Shown here in pieces: positions 38,520 to 50,285 of a DNA stretch of 64,000 nucleotides. Where the stretch lies: positions 501,001 to 565,000 of the forward strand of contig NW_027288510.1 in the NCBI RefSeq assembly GCF_037038585.1, given 5' to 3'. Position 1 is the stretch's first letter. Every line of letters starts with the position of its first letter. Source of the stretch: Patagioenas fasciata (lineage: Eukaryota > Chordata > Aves > Columbiformes > Columbidae). The notes below the pieces were generated by a model. That model was not told the DNA's origin and ran no database searches. It saw only the letters and a program-made list of their open reading frames with translations. The position numbers and the translations under genes are program-made.

Positions 38520-41500
38520 CCCCATCTAAGGACGCCCCAGTTGTGCCCAGGGCTCATTGTAACATATCAGGACGCCCCATTGTCCCCAGGGCCCATTGTG
38601 ACGTCCCAGGACCCCCCGTCATCCCCAGGGCCCATTGTGACATCCTGGGGACCTCCCTTTGTCCCCAGGGCCCATTTTGACACCGTGGGTATCCCCCTTG
38701 TCCCCAGGGCCCATTGTGACATCCTGGGGACCCCCAGTTGTCCCCAGGACCCATTGTGACAACCTGGGGACCAACCTTTGTCCCTAGGGCCCATTGTGAC
38801 ATTCCAGGACCCCCCATTGTCCCCAGAGCCCATTGTGACATCCTGGGCACCATCCTTGATCCCCAGGGCCCATTGTGACATCCCAGGACCCCACTTTATA
38901 CTGAAGGCCCATTGTGACATCCTGGGGACCCCCATTGTCCCCAGGGCCCATTGTGACATTCAGGGGACAGCCTTTTTCCCAAGGGCCCATTGTGACATCC
39001 CAGGACCCCCCTTTTTCCCCAGGGCCCATTGTGGCATCCTGGGGACCCCCTTTATCCCCAGGGCCCATTGTGACATCCTGGGGACTCCCCTTGTCACTGG
39101 GGACCCATTGTGGCACCGTGGGGACCCCCCATTGTCCCCAGGGCCCATTGCGACATCTCAGGACCCCCCAGTTGTCCCGAGGGCCCATTGTGGCATCCGA
39201 GGACCCCCCTTTGTCCCCATGGCCCATTGTGACAGTCAGGGGACCCCACTTTGTCCCCAGGGCCCACTGTGACATCCTAGGACCTCCCTTTGTCCCCAGG
39301 GCCCATTGTGACATCCGGTGGACCCTGTTGTCCGCAGGGCCCATCGTGGAACCATGGGGACCCTCCTTGTCACTTGGGCCCATTGTGACACCATGGGGAC
39401 CACCCCTTTCTCCACAGAGCCCATTGTGACATCCTGGGGACCCCCATTGTCCCCAGGGCCCATTGTGACATTCAGGGGACAGCCTTTTTCCCAAGGGCCC
39501 ATTGTGACACCGTCGGAACCCTCGTTGTCCCCAGGGCCCATTGTGATATCCTGGGGACCCTCTTGTCCCCAGGGCCCATAGTGGCACCCTGGGGACCCCC
39601 TCTTTCTTCCCAGTGCCCATTGTGACATCCCAGGACCCCCATTGTCCTCAGGGCCCATTGTGACACCATGGGGACACCCCTTTGACTCCAGGGCCCATTG
39701 TCACATCCCAGGAGCCCCCTTTGCCCCCAGGGCCCATTGTGACCTCCTGGGGACCCTCTTTGTCACTGGGGACCCATTGTATACACCATGGGGACCCCCA
39801 CTGTCCCCAGGGCCCATTGTGACATCCTGGGGACCCCCCTTTGTCCCAAGGACCCATTGTGACATCTCAGGACCCCACTTGTCACTGGGGACCCATTGTG
39901 ACACCATAGGGACCCCCGTTTGTCCCCAGGGTCCATTGTGACACCATGGGGACCCACCTTTGTCCCCAGGGCCCATCGTGACACCATGTGGACCGCCCTT
40001 GTCACTGGTAACCCATTGTGACAGCATGGGGACCCCCAGTTGTCCTCAGGGCCCGTTGTGACATCCTGGGAACACCTCATTGTCCCCAGGGCCCATTGTG
40101 ACATCATGGGGACCGCCTCGTCCCTCTGGCCCATTGTGGCACCGTGGGGACCCCCCTTATCACTCGGGACCCATTGTGACACCATGGGGACCCCCTCTTT
40201 CTCCCCAGGCCCATTGTGACATCCTGGGGACCCCCTTTGTCCCCAGGGCCCATTGTGGCACCATGGGGCCCCCTTTTGTCACTGTGGCCCAGTGTGACAC
40301 CCCAGGACCCCAGTTTGTAACCAAGGCCCATTGTGACACCGTAGGGACCCCCTTTGTCACTGGGGCCCACTGTGGCACCATGGGGACCTCCTTTGTCCCC
40401 AGGGCCCATTGGGGCACCATGGGGACCCCTTTTGTCACTGTGGCCCAATGTGACATCCCAGGACCCCACTTTGTACCCAAGACCCATTGTGACACCGTGG
40501 GGACCCCCCTTGTCCCCACAGCCCATTGTGACATCCTGGGGATGCCCTTTTTCCCCAGGACCCATTGTGGCACCATTGGGACCCCCTTTGTCACTGGGGC
40601 CCATTGTGACGTCCCAGGACCCCCCTTTGTCCCCAGGGCCCATTGTGACGTTCCCGGACCCCCCATGGTCCCCAGAGCCCATTGTGACATCCTGGGGACC
40701 CCCATTGTCCCCAGGGCCCATTTTGACATTCAGGGGACAGCCTTTGGCCCAAGGGCCCATTGTGACACCGTCGGGACCCCCGTTGTCCCCAGGGCCCATT
40801 GTGAAATCCTGGGGACCCCCATTGTCCCCAGGGCCCATTGTGACATCCTGGGGAACCCTTTGTCCCCAGGGCCCATTGTGACGTCCCAGGACCCCCCATT
40901 GTCCCCAGGGTCCATTGTGACATCCTGGGGACCCCTCTTTGTCCCCACAGCCCATTGTGAGATCCTGGGGGCCCCCTTGTCCCCAGGGCCCATTGTGACA
41001 TCCTGGGGACCCCCTTTGTCCCCAGGGCCCATTGCAACATCCCCGGACCCCCCAATTGTCCCCAGGGCCCATTGTGGCACCATGGGGACCCCCATTGTCC
41101 CCAGGGGCCATTGTGACATCTCAGAACCCCCCAATTGTCCCCAGGGCCCATCAAGACATCATGGGGAACCCCTTGTCACTAGGGAGCCATTGTGACACCA
41201 TGGGGACCCCCCCTTGTCCTGAGGGTCCATTGTGACATTGCAGGATTCCACTTTTTCCCCAGGGCCCGTTCTGACACTGTGGGTACCCCCATTGTCCCCA
41301 GGGCCCATTGTGTCACCCTGGGGATTCCCCATTATCCCCAGGGGCCATTGTGACGTCCCAGGACACCCCGTTATCCCCAGGGCCCATTGTGACATCCTGG
41401 GGACCCCCTTAGTCCCCAGAACCTATTGTGACATTGCAGGTCCCCCCTTGTCCCCAGGGCCCATTTTGAGATCCTGGGGACCCTCCTTTGTCCCCAGGGG

Positions 41501-43195
41501 CCATTGTGACATTCAGGCAACCCCTCTTTGTCCCCAGGGCCCATTGTGACACCATGGGGACCGCCTTTGTCCCCAGGGCCTATTGTGACGTCCCAGGACC
41601 CCCTTTGTCCCCAGGGCCCATTGTGACATCCTGGGGACCCACTTTGTCCTGAGGGCCCATTTTGGCACCATGGGGACCCCCTTTGTCACTGGAGCCCATT
41701 GTGACATCCCAGGACCCCCTTTGTCCCCAGGTCCCATTCTGACATTCAGGGTTCCCCACTTTGTCCCCAGGGCCCATTGTGACATTCAGGGGACCCCTCT
41801 TTGTCCCCAGGGCCCATTGTGACACCATGGGGTCCCCCCTTGTCCCCAGGGCCCATTTTGACATTCAGGAGACCCCACTTTGTCCCCAGGGCCCATTGTT
41901 GCATCCTGGGGACCCTCCCTTTTCCCCAGGGCACATTGTTACGTCCCAGGACCCCGCTTTGTCCCCAGGGCCCATTGTGATGTTCCAGGACTCCCCATTG
42001 TCTCTAGGGCCCATTGAGACATCTTGGGGAACCCCCTTTGTCCCCAGGGCCCATTGTGACGCCATGGGGACCCCCTTTGTCACTGGGGCCCATTGTGACA
42101 TCCCAGGACCCCCTTTGTCCCCAGGTCCCATTCTGACATTCAGGGCACCCCACTTTGTCCCCAGGGCCCACTGTGACATCCTAGGACCTCCCTATGTCCC
42201 CAGGGCCCATTGTGACATTCAGTGGACCCCGTTGTCCCCAGGGCCCATCGTGGAACCGTGGGGACCCTCCTTGTCACTTGGGCCCATTGTGACACCATGG
42301 GGACCACCCCTTTCCCCCCAGTGCCCATTGTGACATCCTGGGGACCCCACTTGTCCCCAGAACCCATTATCACATCCTGGGGACCCCTGTGTCCCCAGGG
42401 CCCATTGTGACATCCCAGGACCCCCCATTGTCCTCAGGGTGCATTGTGACATTCAGGGGACCCCCAGTTGTCCCCAGGACCCATTGTGACACCGTGGGGA
42501 CCCCCTCTGTCCCCAGAGCCCATTATCACATCCTGGGGACCCCTGTGTCCCCAGGGCCCATTGTGACATCCCAGGACCCCCCATTGTCTCCAGGGCGCAT
42601 TGTGACATTCAGGGGACCCCTCTTTGTCCCCAGGACCCATTGTGACATCCTGGGGACCCCTTTGTCCCCAGAGCCCATTGTGACATCCTGGGGAGCCCCC
42701 TTTGTCTCCAGGGCCCATTGTGACATCCCAGGACCCCACTTTTTCCCCAGGGCCCATTGTGCCGTCCCAGAACCCCTCATTGTCCCCAGGGCCCATTGTG
42801 ACATCCTGGCAACCTCCCTTTGTCCCCAGGGCCCATAGTGACATCCCAGGACCCCCAATTGTCCCCAAGGCCCATTGTGACAGCATGGGGAACCCCCTTG
42901 TCACTGGCGATGCATTGTGACACAATGGGGACCCCCCCTTTGTCTCAGGTGCCCATTGTGACATCCTGGGGACCCCCCTTGTCCCCAGGGTCTATTGTGA
43001 CATCCTGGGGACCCCCTTTATCCCCAGGACCCATTGTGACGTCCCAGGACCCCTCATAGTCCCCAGAGGCCATTGTGACATCCTGGGGACCCCTCTTTCC
43101 CCCAGGGCCTAATGTGACATCCTGGGGACTCCTCTTTGTCCCCTGGGCCCATTATGACATCCTGGGCCCCCCGTTTGTCCCCAGGGCCCATTGTG
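38520..43195 (+). repeat. ~40-bp minisatellite, block 2 (plus orientation)
   Basis: Same unit family and strand as block 1, with more variant bases, for example CCCAATTGTCC and GACAGCCTTTTTCCC types. No large period was seen, but short groups recur, such as the unit groups near 39240-39400 and 42160-42300. It begins immediately after the integrase fragment, so the ERV piece sits inside what was one array. Confidence 0.9.
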
Positions 43196-43207
43196 ACATC
43201 CCAGGAC

Positions 43208-43428
43208 CCCACTTTGTCTTAGAAGGTCACTGATCGGACTACTGGTACATCCTGACTCTGCTTTCTCAATAAACATTGAAGAACACCCGGGGTTTGTTTG
43301 CTCCAAGGGAAAACTTCCCTGCCACGGTTCCTGGTTCCCGGTCCTGTTTCCCGGTCCGGTTTGGCTTCGCTATCAGAACAGCTGCTGCCTCCACAGCCGC
43401 GCTCAAAGTCCCCGTTGTGACACCGGGA
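43208..43428 (+). mobile_element. Possible LTR 3' part (R/U5-like) with polyadenylation signal
   Basis: The unique start of the arm contains CTTTCTCAATAAACATTG, a good AATAAA polyadenylation signal, followed by a pyrimidine-rich stretch and then GTTGTGACA. Layout and composition resemble the end of an avian ERV LTR, but I do not recognise the family and no coding region accompanies it. It could equally be the 3' end of an unrelated transcript. The same segment is inverted at about 47810-47600. Confidence 0.3.
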
Positions 43429-43493
43429 TGGCGGGAGAAGGGGGGTGGCGGGGGCGGCAGCGGCGGCGATTGGGGGGGGGCAGTCGGGGCTGG

Positions 43494-44262
43494 GCGGACA
43501 AGCGGCGGCTGCTGCGGCTCCTCAGGCAGCGACAGCAGCAGCGATCGGGGGGACGTGGGGGGGCGGACAAGCGGCGGCTGCTGCGGCTCCTCAGGCAGCG
43601 ACAGCAGCAGCGATCGGGGGGACGTGGGGGGGCGGACAAGCGGCGGCTGCTGCGGCTCCTCAGGCAGCGACAGCAGCAGCGATCGGGGGGACGTGGGGGG
43701 CGGACAAGCGGCGGCTGCTGCGGCTCCTCAGGCAGCGACAGCAGCAGCGATCGGGGGGACGTGGGGGGGCGGACAAGCGGCGGCTGCTGCGGCTCCTCAG
43801 GCAGCGACAGCAGCAGCGATCGGGGGGACGTGGGGGGCGGACAAGCGGCGGCTGCTGCGGCTCCTCAGGCAGCGACAGCAGCAGCGATCGGGGGGACGTG
43901 GGGGTCGGACAAGCGGCGGCTGCTGCGGCTCCTCAGGCAGCGACAGCAGCAGCGATCGGGGGGACGTGGGGGGGCGGACAAGCGGCGGCTGCTGCGGCTC
44001 CTCAGGCAGCGACAGCAGCAGCGATCGGGGGGACGTGGGGGGGCGGACAAGCGGCGGCTGCTGCGGCTCCTCAGGCAGCGACAGCAGCAGCGATCGGGGG
44101 GACGTGGGGGTCGGACAAGCGGCGGCTCCTGCGGCTCCTCAGGCAGCGACAGCAGCAGCGATCGGGGGGACGTGGGGGGCGGACAAGCGGCGGCTGCTGC
44201 GGCTCCTCAGGCAGCGACAGCAGCAGCGATCGGGGGGACGTGGGGGGCGGACAAGCGGCGGC
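43494..44262 (+). repeat. 68-bp GC-rich tandem repeat, 12 copies
   Basis: The unit carries GGACAAGCGGCGGCTGCTGC, then GGCTCCTCAGGCAGCGACAG, then CAGCAGCGATCGGGGGGACG, and is 67-69 bp depending on the length of a G run. Units are nearly identical; a few have TCGG instead of GCGG at the start and one has CTCCTGC in place of CTGCTGC. The period is not a multiple of three, so the open frames of 330-440 codons crossing it rotate through all three frames and are not convincing genes. It is very CpG-rich and guanine-rich. Confidence 0.93.
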
Positions 44263-44519
44263 TCCTCCGGCCGCGGCCAGGACGTGGCTTCGCCAGCACC
44301 GGGGCCCGAGACCGCGCGCTGTGGGGCTGCGGGGCGGGTGTGGGGCCGGGGGTCTCCGGGGGTCCCGCAGCGGCCGCTGTGGGGCGGGATGGGGCGGCTG
44401 TGGAATTACCTGTGGGGCACTCATGGGGCTGCTGTAGGGGTCTTAAGAGGCATGTCTGGAGCACTTATGGGGCGACTATGGGGCAGGTGCTGGGCTGCTA
44501 CAGCGGGACCTGTGGGGCA
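44263..44519 (+). other. Unique GC-rich end of the left arm
   Basis: Single-copy-like DNA with CCGCGGCC, many CTGTGGGG and CTATGGGG words and no convincing coding frame. It is repeated inverted at 46773-47030 and ends where the two arms diverge. Confidence 0.6.
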
Positions 44520-44559
44520 GCCATAGGGCTGCTATGGGGTTGGTTATGGGTCACAGATG

Positions 44560-45125
44560 GGAGGGGGCAGCTGGGTGTGGCCCCGCCTACATGGGGTGGG
44601 GTCAGTGCCGAGGGGCGGGTACTGAGAGGGCACGCCCACGGGGAGCCCCTCGGGGGGGCGGAGCCTCTGTGTCACGCCCCATGGGAGGTGGTCTGGGGGT
44701 GGGCATTCTCTGGGGCACGCCCCCATGGGAGGAGCCTCTTGGGGTAGGGAGAGGGTGCGGTCAACATGGCACGGCCCCAAGGGGGCGTGGCTTAGCCTGG
44801 GAAGAGGTGGAGCCGAGAAGGGGCTGCCCGACCCGGCTCTCCAGGCGGCTCTGAGACGGAGCGGAGCGGGCCGGGCGGGGCCGGGCCGGGCACTCCCCGG
44901 GGCCTCGCAGAAACAGCGGCGCAGCGAGTCCGCTCCGGGCTCCAACGGTGCGCGCACGTGGCCGCCGAGAGCGCCCCGTGCACCTCGCAGCGCCCATTTC
45001 TGCGCATGCGCATTGGGAAGCCCTCGAGACAACCCTTCCCCCGCGGCCCGCCCCTTCTCTTCCCTCTCCGCAATCTGATTGGCCAGCTAAGCACGTCAAT
45101 TTCCATTCTCTCCGCCTATCATCAC
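44560..45125. promoter_or_regulatory. CpG-island promoter candidate
   Basis: A dense CpG region with several GC/KLF boxes (CACGCCC at about 44640, 44685 and 44725), an E-box CACGTG at 44955-44960, a perfect NRF1 palindrome TGCGCATGCGCA at 45001-45012, and inverted CCAAT boxes (ATTGG) near 45013 and at 45078-45082. This is the make-up of a vertebrate housekeeping promoter. Direction and transcript are unknown; no first coding exon could be assigned. Confidence 0.5.
45001..45012. promoter_or_regulatory. NRF1-type site
   Basis: TGCGCATGCGCA is the full palindromic recognition sequence known for nuclear respiratory factor 1. It is followed by CATTGG, an inverted CCAAT box. Confidence 0.5.
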
Positions 45126-45690
45126 CCGTCCCCGTTTGCCCCGCGCTGCGCTCTGATCCAGTGTCTATTTACACTTAAATACATTTAAACTTCCATTTTA
45201 ACACTCAGGTATCTTTTCAAATTTACAGATTTTGACATATTTACAATTATATATATTTAGACTGGGATATCGATTTACATTTATTAATAAATTAAAGGTA
45301 TGTATACGGGTGTGAGTGGATATATATAGATGATATTTATTACCTATTTAGACTATGTAACACGTAGTAATTATACAGAGCTCTGCCTACTCACACTTTT
45401 TTCTATTTTAAGTTCCTATCTAGATATTTTTTTCTTTTTCAAGTCCTTCACTTTTTAATCTACAAATAGATAAGATGTTTGTATTCTTAAAACCATCAAC
45501 AGAAATTTTTTACATTCTAAAATCCTTTATATAACAGAGTAGAAAAGGGGTTTTATTTTAAAATCGTTTTATATCTACATGAATACCATTCTGCAATATA
45601 TAAATACAAACGACAGACTTCTCTCTGTTTGAAATTCTCACGCTCATATTTACAGGGTTTAATAAGTTTTATCCTCCCCCAGGAATTTTC
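45126..45690. other. AT-rich non-repetitive block
   Basis: Composition switches abruptly to A and T (for example TTATTAATAAATTAAAGG at about 45281) within an otherwise GC-rich window. There is no open frame or recognisable family. It could be the 3' UTR of a gene or a fragment of a different origin. Confidence 0.5.
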
Positions 45691-46019
45691 AGGCATTTTT
45701 GGACTGTGACCCCCTCTTTTCAGGGGGACTCCCTTTTGAGCCCCACATTGTGGGGGATTTGAGGGATTTTCTTGCAGTCAGTGAACATTGTATGGAACTG
45801 AACTGAACTGAACAGGGCTCTGAGGCCTCTGTGTCCTGCAAGAGAGCAGGAGAGCAGGAGCGGAGCAGCCCCCGTGTCTACGTGACTGTACAGCCTTCTT
45901 CAGTGTTGGAACCGAGCTGCTTCGCCTTCTGTTTGTCCACGTGCACACACACCATTCCTCACTGGAAAACAGGCAGAAACCTTTCCACACGCACCCAGGT
46001 CTGTGCACCCAGGCCTTGT

Positions 46020-46215
46020 CTATTCCTGTCGGGTTTGCTGGGCTCTGTCAGGCTCCTCTGGCTCTGTCGTGCTGTGACAGCCTCTGTCAGGCCCTGCCAG
46101 ACTCCACTGTTCGCTGTCAGGCGCTGTCGGGATTTGTCGGCCCCTGTTGAGTTCTATCAGGCTCTGTCAAGCCCTGTTGGGCTCTGTCGCGCTTTGTCAG
46201 GCTCTGCCTGGCTTT
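46020..46215 (+). repeat. Degenerate short repeat (GCTCTGTCAGGC type)
   Basis: About a dozen imperfect 14-16-bp units built on CTCTGTCAGGC, CCTGTTGGG and CGCTGTCGGG. Strongly diverged. Confidence 0.55.
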
Positions 46216-46772
46216 ATCATGTTCCATAAGTGCTCCAAAAACTGGATGCTCTTGCGATGCTTGTATTCACACAATTATCGCATATTCATTACAATTTGGG
46301 GGAATTTTTAGCATCAAACGCATCTATAGTAAGAAAAAATGTCATAAACCTAGGGTTAGACTGAGGTTAATAATTTCATGGTCTTTGCTGCCATCTAGCG
46401 TCCCTTAAGAGAATGCACAGAACACACATTCGGAGGTGCCTGCAGGTATGTGCCTGTTCTTGGACGAACCTGTGCGCGAAAGCCTTAGTGCCTATAAACG
46501 TTGGTCTGTCCACATGCGAGTGCCTTGATGTCAGCTCCATTTATGCTAAAGCTGGAGCATCATCGTTCAGACGTGTGCGTGTGTGCAGTGTGCCAAACAT
46601 CCACGCACGTGTTTACCCTCAAGCATGTCAGTACATTTCACGTACGTCTTTCTGTCAATAGATGGGACTGGGCACGCTTGTGGAAGTGTGCGTGTGTGTG
46701 GCCACGTGTGTGCTTACACATCAGTGTGTAGCTGCGTGTGCGTGCACGCGGTGCTGGGTGCACATACCTGGG

Positions 46773-47830
46773 TGCCCCACAGGTCCCGCTGTAGCAGCCC
46801 AGCACCTGCCCCATAGTCGCCCCATAAGTGCTCCAGACATGCCTCTTAAGACCCCTACAGCAGCCCCATGAGTGCCCCACAGGTAATTCCACAGCCGCCC
46901 CATCCCGCCCCACAGCGGCCGCTGCGGGACCCCCGGAGCCCCCCGGCCCCACACCCGCCCCGCAGCCCCACAGCGCGCGATCTCGGGCCCCGGTGCCGGC
47001 GAAGCCACGTCCTGGCCGCGGCCGGAGGAGCCGCCGCTTGTCCGCCCCCCACGTCCCCCCGATCGCTGCTGCTGTCGCTGCCTGAGGAGCCGCAGCAGCC
47101 GCCGCTTGTCCGCCCCCCACGTCCCCCCGATCGCTGCTGCTGTCGCTGCCTGAGGAGCCGCAGCAGCCGCCGCTTGTCCGCCCCCCACGTCCCCCCGATC
47201 GCTGCTGCTGTCGCTGCCTGAGGAGCCGCAGCAGCCGCCGCTTGTCCGCCCCCCACGTCCCCCCGATCGCTGCTGCTGTCGCTGCCTGAGGAGCCGCAGC
47301 AGCCGCCGCTTGTCCGCCCCCCCACGTCCCCCCGATCGCTGCTGCTGTCGCTGCCTGAGGAGCCGCAGCAGCCGCCGCTTGTCCGCCCCCCACGTCCCCC
47401 CGATCGCTGCTGCTGTCGCTGCCTGAGGAGCCGCAGCAGCCGCCGCTTGTCCGCCCCCCCACGTCCCCCCGATCGCTGCTGCTGTCGCTGCCTGAGGAGC
47501 CGCAGCAGCCGCCGCTTGTCCGCCCAGCCCCGACTGCCCCCCCCCAATCGCCGCCGCTGCCGCCCCCGCCACCCCCCTTCTCCCGCCATCCCGGTGTCAC
47601 AACGGGGACTTTGAGCGCGGCTGTGGAGGCAGCAGCTGTTCTGATAGCGAAGCCAAACCGGACCGGGAAACAGGACCGGGAACCAGGAACCGTGGCAGGG
47701 AAGTTTTCCCTTGGAGCAAACAAACCCCAGGTGTTCTTCAATGTTTATTGAGAAAGCAGAGTCAGGATGTACCAGTAGTCCGATCAGTGACCTTCTAAGA
47801 CAAAGTGGGGTCCTGGGATGTCACAATGGG
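46773..47830 (-). repeat. Right arm of the large inverted repeat
   Basis: Reverse complement of 43190-44519 with few base changes. One difference is in the tract after the repeat array, where this arm reads GGAGCCCCCCGG and the left arm corresponds to GGAGACCCCCGG. The arm ends in minisatellite, as the left arm does, but now on the opposite strand. Confidence 0.92.
47030..47525 (-). repeat. 68-bp GC-rich tandem repeat, 8 copies
   Basis: The same unit as 43494-44262, inverted. The GCTTGTCCGCC landmark occurs eight times against twelve in the left arm. Confidence 0.93.
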
Positions 47831-50285
47831 CCCCAGTGACAAAGAGGGTCCCCATGGTGCCACAATGGGCCCTGGGGACAAAGGGAGTCACCAGGATGTC
47901 ACAATGGGCCCCGGGGACAAGGGGGGTCCCACCCTGTAACAATGGGCCCTGGGGACAAAGTGGGGCCCTGGGACGTCACAATGGGTCCTGGGGATAAAGG
48001 GGGTCCCCAGGATGTCACAATGGGCACTTGAGACAAAGGTGGGGTCCCCATAGTGTCACAATGCGTCCCCAGTGCCAAGAGGGTTCCCCATGATGTCACA
48101 ATGGGCCCTGGGGACAATTGGGGGTCCTGGGATGTCACAATGGGCCCTGAGGAAAACAGGGGGTCCCCACGGTGTCAAAATGGGCCCTGGTGACATACGG
48201 GGCAGCCCAGGATGTCACAATGGGCCCTGGGGACAAAGAGGGGTCCCCAGGATGTTCACAATGGGCCCTGGAGACAGTGGGGGGTCCAGAAATGTCACAA
48301 TGGGCCCTGGGGACAAAGGGGGCTCCCCAGGATGTCACAATGGGCTCTGGGGACAGAGGGGGTCCCCACGGTGTCACAATGCACCCTGGGGACAATGGGG
48401 GGTCCTGGGACGTCACAGTGGGCCCTGGGGACAAAGGGGTCCCAAGGATGTGATAATGGGCTCTGGGGACAAGTGGGGTCCCCAGGATGTCACAGTGGGC
48501 ACTGGGGAGAAAGGGGTGGTCCCCATGGTGTCACAATGGGCCCTGGGGACAAAGGGAGGTCCTAGGACGTCACAGTGGGCCCTGGGGACAAAGTGGGGTC
48601 CCCTGAATGTCACATTGGGACCTGCAGACAATGGGGGATCCTGGGACGTCACAATGGGCCCTGGGGACAAGGGGGGGTCCCCAGGATGTCACAACAGGCC
48701 CTGGGGACAAAGAGGGCTCTCCTGAATGTCAAAATGGGCCCTGGGGACAAGGGGGGACCCCACGATGCAACAAAGGGCCCTGGGGACAAAGAGGGGTCCC
48801 CTGAATGTCACAAAGGGCCCTGGGGACAAGGGGGTGTCCTGGGATGTCACAATGGACCCTGGGGACAAATAGCAGTTCCCTGAATATCACAATGGGCCCT
48901 GGAGACAAGGGGTGTCCTGGGATGTCACAATGGGCCCCAGTGACAAAGGGCGTCCCTATGGTGCCAAAATGGGCCCTGGGGACAAAGGGGGTCCCCAGGA
49001 AGTCACAATGGGCCATGGGGAAAAAGGGGGGTCCTGGGATGTCACAATGGGACCTGGGACAACGTGGGGTCCCCAGGATGTCACAATGAGCCCTGGGGAC
49101 AAGCAGGGTACCCACGGTGTCACAATGGGCCCTGGGGACAAAGGGGGGTCCTGAGGATGTCACAATGGGCCCTGGGGACAAAGAGGAGTCCCCTAAATGT
49201 CACAATGGGCCCTGGAGACAGAGGGGCTCCCCATGGTGCCACAATGGGCCCTGAGGAAAAAGCGGGGTCGCCAGGATGTCACAATGGGCTCTTGGAAAAA
49301 TGGAGGGTCCTGGGACGTCACAATGGGCCCTGCGGACAAAGGAGGTCCCCAGGATGTCACAATGACCCCTTGGGACAACGGGGCCATTGTGGACATCACA
49401 ATGGGTCCTGGGAACAATGTGGGGTCCCCAGGATGGCACAATGGGCCCTGGAGACAAAGGGGGTGCCCAGGATGTCACAATGGGTCCGGGGGACAAAGGG
49501 GGTCCTGTGATGTCACAATGGGCCCTGGGGAGAAAGGGGGTCCCCATGGTGCCACAATGGACCCTGGGGACAAACGAGGTCCCCAGGATGTCACAATGGG
49601 CCCTAGGGACAAAGGGAGTCCCCACCCTGTCACAATAGGCCCTGGGGACAAAGGGGGTGCCCAGGATGTCACAATGGGTCCTGGGGACAAAGGGCATCCC
49701 CATGGTGCCACAATGGACCCTAGTGACAAACGAGGTCCCCAGGATGTCACAACGGGCCCTAGGGACAAAGGGGGGTCCCCAGGATCTCACAGTGGACCCT
49801 GGGGACAAAGGGGGGGCCTGGGACGTCACAACGGGCCCTGGGGACAATGGGGGGTCCTGGGATGTCACAATGAGCCCTGGGCACAATTGGGGGGTCCTTA
49901 GATGTCACAACGGGCTCTGGGGACAAAGGGCGTCTCCAGGATGTCACAATGGGCCCTGGGGACAAAGTGGGGTCCTGAAATGTCACAATGGGCCCTGGGC
50001 ACAAAGGGGGTTCCCAGGATGTCACAATGGGCTCTGGGGACAACGGGGATTCCAAAGGTGTCACAATGGGCCCTTGGGACAAAGGGGGGTCCTGGGATGT
50101 CACAATGGGCCCTGGGGACAAAGGGGAGTCCCCAGGATGTCACAATGGGCCCTGAGGACAAGGGGAGGTCCCCATGGTGTCACAATGGGTCCTCAGTGAG
50201 AAGGGGGTCCCCCATGGTGTCACAATGGGCCCTGGGGACAAGGGGGATCCCCAGGGTGTCACAATGGACCCTGGGGAGAAGGGTT
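47831..50285 (-). repeat. ~40-bp minisatellite, block 3 (minus orientation)
   Basis: Same unit family, read as GACAAAGGGGGTCCCCAGG, ATGTCACAATGGGCCCTGGG on the plus strand. The orientation is opposite to blocks 1 and 2, as expected if the inverted arms and their flanks were duplicated as a head-to-head pair. It ends near 50280 with AGAAGGGTTTAGGGGGTTG. Confidence 0.93.

Larger units (their letters stand above)
43190..44519 (+). repeat. Left arm of a large inverted repeat
   Basis: This segment is the reverse complement of 46773-47830. Shared landmarks in order are the minisatellite edge, CAATAAACATTG, the 68-bp repeat array, GGGTCTTAAGAGGCATG and the end GACCTGTGGGGCA. The arm is 272 bp longer than its partner, exactly four 68-bp repeat units. 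Confidence 0.92.
44520..46772. other. Spacer between the inverted arms
   Basis: This 2.25-kb stretch is not shared by the arms. It has a CpG-rich first part (44560-45120), a sharply AT-rich middle (about 45130-45680) and a mixed final part. The last part includes degenerate GCTCTGTCAGGC-type repeats at about 46020-46215 and GTGTGC-rich DNA at about 46430-46770. I find no supported coding frame. Confidence 0.6.

Noticed and set aside
43276..44747. Plus-strand frames of 416, 439 and 330 codons across the left arm
   Set aside because: They overlap in three frames over the same 68-bp repeat, whose length is not a multiple of three. Composition explains the lack of stops.
46638..47741. Minus-strand frame of 367 codons in the right arm
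   Set aside because: Inverted copy of the left-arm artefact. It runs from unique arm DNA through the 68-bp repeat into unrelated spacer.
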